Of a DNA stretch of 64,000 nucleotides, positions 56,033 through 64,000 are shown in pieces (position 1 is the first letter of the stretch; every line of letters starts with the position of its first letter). Position numbers and translations under genes: made by a program. The DNA lies in NCBI GenBank assembly GCA_029339195.1, contig JAPTJF010000114.1, positions 1-64,000 of the forward strand. Direction: 5' to 3'. The notes beneath the pieces are model-generated. The model searched no databases. It had not been told where the DNA came from and worked only from the letters and a program-made list of their open reading frames with translations. Source of the stretch: Micractinium sp. NFX-FRZ. Its lineage: Eukaryota; Chlorophyta; Trebouxiophyceae; Chlorellales; Chlorellaceae.

Positions 56033-58910
56033 TCATTGAACCGCGTTTAGTGCGCGCTGCAGCTGTGCAGCAGCCACCTTCTCAAGCAGCTGCTCCCACT
56101 CTGCTGCAGGCTGCTCCCATGAGACATCGATTGCCATGCACCGCTGCTGCATCGCGCGGTAGCGGGCGCTGCCATACTCAGATGCCGCCTGCCGCACCAC
56201 GCGCAGCAGCTGCTGCACGTTCTGGCGGTGGTCGGCGGCGGTGCCATCCAAGCTGAATGCCGGCAGCGTGTACCCCACCTGTCAAGCCAGAGAGGCAGGG
56301 CGTTGTTGTCAGCAGGCAGGGCAAGGGAAGGTCGTCGAGGGGCGCTGCGCACTGCGGACGCGCTGCGGTGACATAGAAACCGGCCTGCCGCCGGGCCGAC
56401 CCTGGCCCGCCCCACTTGCAGCCCCCGGTCACCCTTCCTCCCCCAACTCATGCTCCATGCAATGCACACCTAACCTCGGGAACTACATATTTCTAGGCCC
56501 CTACCAACTATAAGAGCAAGGCATAAGAGTGATGACTCCCAGCAACGTGGGTACAGGGTTGTGACCAGCATCCCACCCACACACCTCTGCAGTGACCAGG
56601 TCTTTCAGTCCGCCCACAGCGCACACAATGGGCACGGCGCCGTATCGAACTGCCGCCTGGGCAACCAGGCCGCAGGGTTCGAACCGGGACGGCACCAGCA
56701 CAAAGTCTGAGGCAGCCATGATCCAGTGCGCAAGCTCCTCTGCAGGGGACAGGGCAAAGAAAGAGCATGGCTCAGTGCAGGAGAGCACTGGTGCAACATC
56801 TGAGGCGGACATGATCCAGTGTGCTCAGCTCCTCTGCAGTGAAGAGGGGCGGGACATTTGAAGAAGAGCACGGCTCAATGTGGGAGAGCACTAGTACAAC
56901 ATCCGAAGCTGCCCGGAAACCTTCTCTGCAAATGTCGGATGGGCGGGTGAATGGTGGCTTAGCTGGTAGGGTTGTCAGCCTGGCCACGTCGCTTCTACTA
57001 AGATGTGTGCAATGGATGCTGGCAGCTCAAAAGCATCGGCAGGCCAAAAGAGGACGGTGTCCTTTAGCAATTGGCAACATAGTCCTGCTGTCTTCCCCAC
57101 CTGAAAAGGTTGTGAGTCCAGCCGCCCGGCCTGGGAAGGACTGCTCCAGGCCCACCAGGGCGGTCTCCATCCACGGCTGCAGGCACATCGTGTTTGTGCA
57201 GGGGATAACACAGGAAATGTCAGAGGATGGGCGGTGAGGACAAAAAAAACCGAAACATTTGCCCAACCTTGAGGCCTACCAGCGCTGTCTGCGTCCGGAT
57301 CTGCAAACACCGCAGATGTGCACAGCACACGTGCGTGCCACAGTAGCCCTGGCCTGATGTGCAGGCACAGCCCATGCACAGCATCCACGCACACTGCACA
57401 ACGCACCTCGCCTGTGCCCAGCAGCACAATCTGCACACCGGCCTGCGGGGGAGCAGGCACATTCAGGTGCGCATTCCGCAGCGCATTTCCCACCGCTCCT
57501 CCCACAAGCGCCGGCTGCCGCGCGGACGGCCCCGCAGGCAGGCCGCCGCTCCCCACCGCGGCTGGCCGTGCGCTGCTGCCCCGCGAGCGGCGGCCGCCTC
57601 CCCCGCTGCCGCCGCCAGCGCTTTCGCTGGTGTGATGCTGACCTGCACTGCTGCTGCCACTGCCGCCGCTGCCGCTGCCACCCCCCGCTGCAGCATCCCC
57701 AGCTGAAGATGCTGCTGCTGCTGCTGCTGCTGCTGCTACTGCCGCCTCGCTAGTACCCTGTGGCGTGACCATCCCTGGGGGCCGCCAACGGCTGGGCGCC
57801 GGCGCCGGCGGGCTCGCATCTGCCAGCAGCGCCGGGGTGGCGCCCAGCAGCACGTCCACCCCTTTCTGCTGGGTCAGCCGTCCCACAAAGCCAACCAGAG
57901 GGGCATCAGGGTTCACCTCCAGCCCCAGCCGCTCCTGCAGCCAAGCCTTCATTTGCGCCTTGCCCGCCGCCACGGTGACAGCTGCAGGCAGATGAGCGCG
58001 GCAAGCAAGGTGAGGCAGGGGCTGAGGGAGTGGCCAGCTCCACCTGCCCTGTGCAGGCTAGCGGGCTGTGTTGAGGATTTGTGGAGGCTTCACTGCTTCT
58101 TCACCGCCAGAACTGTAAGCTCGCAGCAGCATGCTCATTTGCCGGCCAGCCAGGCACACCTGACCGTCACAGCTGCCAGCATTGAGCGACACAGCATGGC
58201 AGCAGGCGGTGCCCCAGCCACCAGAAAGTGTGAGAGCATGCACGCGACCCAAGCACCTGTGTAGCGCCCGCCCTCGGGCAGGTGGCAGTCAGTGGCTGGG
58301 TCCCACTCAACGGTGTCCAATCCATTCATGATGCCACTGCGCAGGGCAGAGGTGGGGCCATTGGCATAAAGAAATGCTGTTGCTTAGAGAGGAAACGATG
58401 CAAGCAGGACTGCGATCAGCACATTGAGGGTACAGCAGCGCCCAGCACAATTCTTGAGGAGGGCACTCGCAGCAGGTGCTTCCGCACAAGCGCAGTTGCC
58501 AGGCACAGTGACATGGTAGGCGCCAGAGCGGCAGCTGCAGCGCTGCTGGAAGCACCGGGAGCTGCAGCCCATAGCTAGCAAGCAGAGGTGCATTGCGGCG
58601 GGAGCGCACCTGATGCCGCGCGCCGCCAGGATCTCGTGTAACCCACAGCCAAAGGGACCCTCCTGCTGCACCTCAGCCGCATACCCCTGGCTCACTGTCA
58701 CCAAGCAGTCTGCCGCCAGCAGGGCAGACCGCATCTGATTCAGCTGCCCGCTGCTGCAGCTGGCTGCTGCTGCCTCTGCTGCCACGGCCACGGCCGCTGC
58801 TGCTGCCGTCTCGGGGTCGCTGCTCACCGCACCCTTGCCTGCGGCGTCCAGCGCCGCCTCCGCTGCTAGCGGCAAGAGGCCTCCATGTACACCTCCACCT
58901 CCTCTTCCTG

Positions 58911-58943
<33 letters not shown>

Positions 58944-61097
58944 GGCTGGCGGGCGCGTGCTCCTGCGCAAGCTGCCTACGGCCTGCCCTGCTGCTGCCGC
59001 CGCTGCGCATGTCCTCCAGTTGCTGCAGCACCTCCCGCCAGTCATGGCTGGTGCACAGCGCCGGCAGCGCCTCAGGCGGCAGGCTGAGGCGGGGGAAGGA
59101 CTCGGCTGCTAGCAGGCCCTGGTATGCGAGGTTGTGTATGCAGTAGGCGGCTGCCGCGCTGGCGCCGAGCCGCTGCGCCAGCAACTGCTGCAAATCTGCA
59201 CAGCTCCCAACCCCGCCGATGGCAGTAGCAGGCGGCGCAACTGCAGCGCCGCCCGCCGCGGCTGACGCACGCACGCCGTACTGCAGCCGCAGCAGCAGAA
59301 GAGCAGTGGGCCAGTCGTTTGCGACATACACGATCGGCTGCTGCTGCTGCTGCTGCTGTTGCTGGCCACCAGCGGAGGCGCCGCCTGCTGCCGCCTGCTG
59401 CTGCTGCTCCAGAAGCACCGGCGCCGCCAGCGCTGCCTGGCAGAGCACCGAGTAGCGGAGCTCAAGGTCTGGGCACTCCCCTGCCTCCAGGTAAGTGTAC
59501 ACGCTCTTGCCGCCGCCGGCGGTGCCGCCATAGATGTCTGCAAGGGGGGAAGAAGAGCACAAGGCAGAGGAATGGATGCGGAGCGGCGGCAGCGGGGCAA
59601 AGAGGGCAGTTGCCTGGCTGCACTAGTGTTGACGAAAAGGGCAGGTGCCTGGCTGCACTGGGGTTGACGGGCAGCTGTCACGCTTGTACCAAGGGCACGA
59701 TACCCTGCTTCCCCACAACCAGCAGTTTCCCCACCCTACGTGCCCCGCACCCTACCACCCACCTGAGCTGGTAAAGAGTGGATGGTCCACAAACACTCGC
59801 TGCACACCGCCCTGCTCGCACAGCCACAGCTCCGCGCTGCGTGGCAAGCTGCCGGCACCGCCAGCGCTGCCAGCGCCCTCCTCCCGGCTGCCTTCCGTGC
59901 CCGTAGGCTCTCCGGCCAGCTCCATGTCACACTCTGCTGCTGGCCCCACTGCCCCTGCGTCCGCTGCCGCTGCTGCTGTGCACGCTGCTCCCGGGAGTAC
60001 CTCGCATGCTGGCTCAGCAATACCGGCGGCGGCTGCTTCCGGGGCAGGCCCTTTTGAGGGTTGCTCTGGCGGCAGCGGCGGCGGGAGCGGGGGCAGCTCA
60101 AGAGGCACGCTGATGCCTGTGGGCTCCACCCCGTCATACGGCGAGTAGCGGGGGACAACTGTAAGCACACTGTGTCCCCTGCACGCCGCGGCCACAGCGC
60201 AGCAGGGCACAGCAGGGCGCAGCCCGTCGGTCAGTTGGCTGGTCGAGCACAGCATGGGGCCGACGGCAATGGCTGCACACCTGGCTGGGGCACCGCGCAG
60301 CAATTCGTGTACAGCATGAAACAACAAACCACAGCCACAGTTGCATGCGCCGGTAAGCGCCCCCACATAAGCATGCTGCGCACCTGGCAGCTAGGGCGGG
60401 GGGCAGCGCCGCCAGCACATCCGCAAGGCCTGCAGCATGGGGCACAGACCTCCGGCAGTTAGCACTGGGCGAGGCCCTCTGGTAATTTGCTGGCCTCTCC
60501 GCAGTCGGGCACAGCACAAAGCAGGGCAAGGGCGGGGGTGCAGGCCCTCGCTTCACCTTTGACCTGCGGCATGATTGAACGGCGGCAGCACTCACCGCCG
60601 ACCTTGCTGAAGGGGCCACATTCGGTGGCCACAAAGACCACCTTCAGCCCCTGCCGCTGCCCCGCCTGCGCCAGGCAGGTGGTAGCCACCGTGCCTGCAG
60701 TTCGGGCGCCCCTGGCTGGGCGCTGGGCACGGGGGGGCAGGAGGTGGCGGGGTGGTGCCCGCGCCGTCGGCAGCAGCGCCGCCAGCTGTGGGCGAAGCCT
60801 GCAGGGCGCCCGCCTTTCTGTGCCGAGGTATGGAGCGCAGCCTGCCGGGACGGCGACCTGTCAGCTGGGCCAGCGAGGAGCAGACTTTACTGAGCAAGGC
60901 GGTGATATTACACCCTGCTCCCTCCCGGCGTCAGGGGGAGTGGTCACCTGAATCTGGCACTCTGTGATGACAGGCACGAACGAGACACGCCGGTTGAGAC
61001 GCCTTCCAGGTAGCGGCTGTGGGCTGGCTGAGCTGTCCTGATGATGGCGGAGGCTCCCCGACATGAGCGCGTCCACAGGTCCGGCACTTTGGTGCAT
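56033..61097 (-). CDS. starch synthase (GT5 family), plastid
   Basis: Transfers glucose from ADP-glucose to growing starch chains. Ten exons: 61097-60914, 60694-60596, 60429-60384, 60178-59763, 59537-58610, 58336-58257, 57981-57407, 57176-57101, 56739-56585, 56278-56033. Phases agree; 934 residues. Exon 1 is inferred and would supply the transit peptide. GT5 blocks: [20 protein letters not shown] (ADP-glucose lysine motif), [102 protein letters not shown] and VGGLKDLV. The protein is enlarged by low-complexity inserts: about 140 Ala/Gly/Ser/Pro residues before [10 protein letters not shown] in the C-terminal lobe, and Ala-rich and polyGln runs in the N-terminal lobe. The C-terminal motif VGGL rather than TGGL suits SSI/SSII-like enzymes; the class is not certain. 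Confidence 0.92.
56745..56950 (-). repeat. two decoy copies of starch synthase exon 9
   Basis: Upstream of the real exon encoding [20 protein letters not shown] lie two diverged copies in the intron. They read [13 protein letters not shown] (about 56760-56810) and [13 protein letters not shown] (about 56865-56915), with acceptor-like ctgcag ends. Three tandem units of about 100 bases result. Confidence 0.85.
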
Positions 61098-61329
61098 TGA
61101 TCAGAGGTTTGTCGCGAACGTCTGGCACACTGCCACAGCCCGCCTCAGGTAGGGGCAGGTTCCCCATTCCCTGCATGCCCCTCACCCGCTGCTTTGCTGC
61201 GGGGTTTACACTTGTAGAGAGCCCGTTATTGTATGGCACCACTGCATACACGCCAACGGCACACCCCTTGTTGCTTGGCATACAGATAGGCCTCCCCTCG
61301 AGCCAAAGAGAGAAGCGGCACACGTTACA
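61098..61329. promoter_or_regulatory. short bidirectional promoter, starch synthase / SET gene
   Basis: The inferred start codons of the divergent starch synthase (61097, -) and SET-like (61330, +) genes are about 230 bases apart. No defined core element is visible. Both starts are inferred from phase, so the spacing is provisional. Confidence 0.35.
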
Positions 61330-63723
61330 ATGGCTAACCCTAACATCCCACAAAAGAAGAAGAAGGTGGGAAAGGGCCTGCCGAGGCATTGCTGAGGGGA
61401 AGTTGGGGTTGTGGGGCCCAGCCTCACTTGGCTTGGGCTTTGGCACCTTGTGGCACGCGCTCACGGTGGTGCATCATAATTTTAGTGTTCTAAGGGGCGA
61501 GCGAATCGTTTGACAGGCTCGTCATCAACCGCTTAGCACCCTCCGCCGCTGCCGCCGCCGCTGCCACCTGCAGCAGTGGTGGCACGACACGGCGCTGAGG
61601 CCTGCCCGTTTTTCTGCCGGAATCACGCCGTCTGCTTACAGCAACCCTTCCCTCTGTGTGTCTCCCGCCGCTTGTGACTTGCTGTTGACAGTGCTGCCCT
61701 GTGCAGGGCAAGCCGTCCGCGGCCCTGCCCAGCCTGGCGGCTCGTGTACTCCGCCTGGCCCGCTTGCCTGCGTCCCCTGCTGCTTCCAGCCTGCCACCTT
61801 CACCACTGCCACTTGCAGGAGGGCAAGAAGTTTGTCGCTTCAACCATGGAGGAGTGTATCTTCTCTGCTCAGCTCGCCTGCCTGCTTCTCCTGCTGCTTG
61901 ACCCTGCTTCACTTGTTCTCTGCTTCTTCTGCAGGGCAAGAAGTTTTTCGCCCTGCCCAGCCTGGAGGCTGCAGCTGACCAGCTGTCCTGGCGCCTCGGC
62001 TTCTCCGCCAAGCTGGGCCGCCATGCTGTCGCTGACAAGGACCTGCCAGCTGGCACCCTCATCCTCATGGAGCGCCCGGTGGTGGCCATCCCACGCAGCA
62101 AGTGAGCTCAGCTCCACACAGGTTTCGCAGTTGTGGCACTTGTAGCGGTCGTAGCGGCGCAGAGGGCAGGCGCCCCCGCTGGCTCAGCTAGAGCCGGCAC
62201 CCCTGGCCTTGCTAGGTCACGTGCAGCCTTTCCCGGCCCGGTGCCGGTCCTCTCAATGGACCCGGCCGGCCCGCAGACTCACAAGGCCTGGTGCAGCATC
62301 AAGTGCACGATGAGCCGCCGACACTTGCAGCAGGGGCCCACCAGCAATGGGGGCCAGCAGCGGCAAGCGCTGACGGCACCCCACCTCCGCACATTGCCTT
62401 GCCTGCAGGCTGGCGGGGCACGTGTGCCACGCCTGCTTCCGCCCGCTGAGCAGCCCGGTGGAGAACAAGGAGGGCTTCAACCCCTGCCTGCCCCGCTACT
62501 GCGCACCCTGCAAGGAGTCCAACACAGGCGCGCTGCACGGCGGGGCGGGGCGGGGGTGCCGGCGGTGTGCATGGGACATCGTGGGTGGGAGATTGGCGCT
62601 GGAAGCGTGCGCCCCTCAGCCCACGCGTCGGCCTGCCTGCCTGCCTATTTTATGCTGCCGCCTCCGCGCTACACTCGAGCTTGCCTGCAGCTGTCCGCCT
62701 GCAGAGCAGCTGCAGCGGGGATCAGCATACCGCCTGCCCACCTTGTGCTCCGCCTCCCTGCGCTTTCGTCTCATGTCTCCTGCCCGCCCGGTGCCCCGTT
62801 GCCTGCGTGTGCAGAGCGGCTGCAGCTGGACTCCAAGCTGCTTGCTCTGCGCATGAAGCTGGCAGACGTTGCCAAGGAGCACCCGGTGCGCAGGGATGGG
62901 TGCAGGGGAGGGGGGGACAGCATGTGCCGGCAGCTTGGCCGCAGCTGGACGCTCAGATTGCACCCAACATGAGCAGTGCCTCAAAAGCGCGCTGTGCTTG
63001 GAGAGCTGCCCCGTATGGTCGCCAAAAGCATGGTATGTTTACATATGCCCGTACACGAGGTCGCCCTTCCCCTGCCATTCTCCTGCGTGCATGTCGTGCA
63101 CGAGCTGCTGCGCCTGCTGCCCTGCTGGATGGTCTCTAGCGTACACAGCAGCTGCTCTACCAGTTGTAACTTAAGTTGCTGCTGCTCCCCCAACTGCAGG
63201 TGGAGCATGAGCTGCTGCACCTGCTGGTCCTGCTGGACGTGCGGCGCTCCGCCGCCAGCAAGCCCGCCGCCCCGGGCACCCCAGACCTGGGCGTCCCCGT
63301 GCTGCGCTGCACCGTGGCTGATGCTGACGCCGTGCCCTCCCCCTGGGAGCGCAAGCCCGAGGCGTGGCGCAAGGCGGTGACCGCCGCGCTGCGCCCGCTG
63401 CACAAGGTGTGCGGGCGCGGATACAGGCGACAGGGAGGGTGGCGTCAGCGCTGCGGGTGCAGGCGGCGGGGAAGGCCGGCAGCAGCGCTTGCAGGCATGT
63501 GCGGTCATTAGGCCGGGCTGGAATCAAGTACACCACATCAGGTGTGACACCGGCCCTGCTGCACTCACGCACACCTTGAAGCCTCCTCTTAACAGTGCTG
63601 CTGTGCTGTTGCTGCCTGCAGGCGCTGGTGGCCCTGGAGGAGGGCGGTGCTGTGGAGGGGTACAAGGCGTCCCGCCTGGAGCAGCTGCAGAGCGATGCGG
63701 CCATGCTCATCTGCAACCTGCAG
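61330..63723 (+). CDS. SET/MYND-like lysine methyltransferase, 5' part
   Basis: Partial gene: it continues beyond the window. Likely exons: 61330-61365 (MANPNIPQKKKK, inferred), 61935-62101, 62409 to about 62540 or 62590, 62815-62885, 63200-63406, 63622-63723. Exon 2 begins GKKFFALPSLEAAADQ and holds a typical SET N-terminal strand pattern, GRHAVADKDLPAGTLILMER. Exon 3 adds a MYND-like Cys cluster (HVCHACFRPL, RYCAPCKES). SMYD-type enzymes have this split-SET arrangement. Later exons are helical, as in the insert between the SET halves. The catalytic SET core is not in the window. The exon 3 donor is unclear: either a weak GC donor near 62529 or a GT donor near 62583 gives the required phase. 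Introns before exon 2 contain diverged copies of its start. Confidence 0.5.
61698..61975 (+). repeat. copies of SET-gene exon 2 start in the preceding intron
   Basis: The genuine start (gcagggcaagaagtttttcg then ccctgcccagcctgg, from 61931) is preceded by a copy at about 61703-61741 that keeps gcagggcaag and ccctgcccagcctgg. A second copy, at 61815-61835, keeps gggcaagaagtttgtcgctt. Each is preceded by an acceptor-like pyrimidine tract. Confidence 0.85.
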
Positions 63724-64000
63724 GTGCCACTACTTCCACAACAACTGGGACGCTGGGAGGGGGTGCCCATGCCGTGACCTCCTCGTTGCATTGTGCATCG
63801 TACCTTGGCGCACTTCAAGTGACTGCCAGGCCAACTGCCGGGATTCCGCCTTGGCACCTTTGCCATAGCTACTGCTGCCGCCTCTGCTGCTGCACTGGCG
63901 TGCATCACGCATTCCAACGGGCTTCCGCCTTAGCGCCTGTGCCGCAGCTACTGCTGCCGCCGCTGCTGCTGCACTGGCGTGCATCACGCATTTGTGTGTT
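63724..64000. other. intron of the SET-like gene, running off the right end
   Basis: The donor gtgcca after CNLQ opens an intron not closed in this window. It contains a two-copy tandem repeat. Confidence 0.5.
63844..63992. repeat. 79-base-period tandem repeat, two copies
   Basis: Copies at 63844-63913 and 63923-63992 share the end gcactggcgtgcatcacgca and GCT-rich middles with few differences. Confidence 0.9.

Noticed and set aside
56680..56700. tRNA-like T-arm (gggttcgaaccggga)
   Set aside because: It is the coding sequence for the starch synthase motif SRFEPCG on the minus strand. No D-arm, anticodon arm or acceptor stem is positioned around it.
1..64000. Transposons, viral insertions, toxin-antitoxin or defence islands
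   Set aside because: No transposase, reverse transcriptase, capsid, terminal inverted repeats or defence-type genes are visible; all identifiable genes are ordinary nuclear genes.

Overview
This window looks like nuclear DNA from a green alga, most likely a Chlorella-like trebouxiophyte. It is GC-rich and intron-dense (roughly 110 introns can be placed by eye), and coding regions are split into many short phase-consistent exons. Low-complexity Ala/Gly/Gln/Ser tracts are common, and several genes have a TGTAA element after the stop, the green-algal polyadenylation signal. A short TTTAGGG (plant-type telomere) stretch lies in one intron. There are no bacterial operons, rRNA or CRISPR arrays, and I recognise no tRNA or transposon.

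Thirteen genes can be modelled. From left to right: (1) a plastid-type DnaJ zinc-finger protein, + strand, 305-1308. (2) A 24-exon organellar oligopeptidase (M3 family, OOP/OpdA type), +, 1992-12662. (3) A nuclear protein with a SAND/Jas-like domain, +, 13480-15754. (4) TOM40, the mitochondrial import channel, -, 21233-16888. (5) The E2 enzyme UBC7/UBE2G2, -, 23804-22115. (6) An unrecognised conserved protein, +, 24841-26386. (7) A second unrecognised protein, -, 28271-26676. (8) ORC1 with PHD, BAH and AAA+ domains, -, 37307-29053. (9) A probable LFR/ARID2-type SWI/SNF ARM-repeat subunit, +, 37697-42695. (10) A large SBP-box/ankyrin transcription factor, -, 51358-43487. (11) The organellar HslV peptidase, +, 52683-55060. 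(12) A GT5 starch synthase, -, 61097-56033. (13) The first part of a SET/MYND-like methyltransferase gene, +, 61330 to beyond the right end.

This is an ordinary eukaryotic neighbourhood of unrelated housekeeping genes, not a pathway cluster. Themes do recur: organelle proteostasis and import (OOP, TOM40, HslV), chromatin and replication (ORC1, LFR-like, SET) and regulation (SBP, SAND-like). Two head-to-head pairs share short promoters: ORC1/LFR-like (about 390 bp) and starch synthase/SET (about 230 bp).

The most interesting content is in the introns. One OOP intron appears to have AT-AC ends with an otherwise U2-type donor. At least six introns have GC-AG ends. In nearly every multi-exon gene, introns carry one to several degenerate copies of the neighbouring exon edge, including the splice site. 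These 'exon-edge echoes' suggest that introns here grow, or arise, by local tandem duplication. Exon boundaries below were derived by eye from frame, splice consensus and family knowledge, and were not checked against transcripts.
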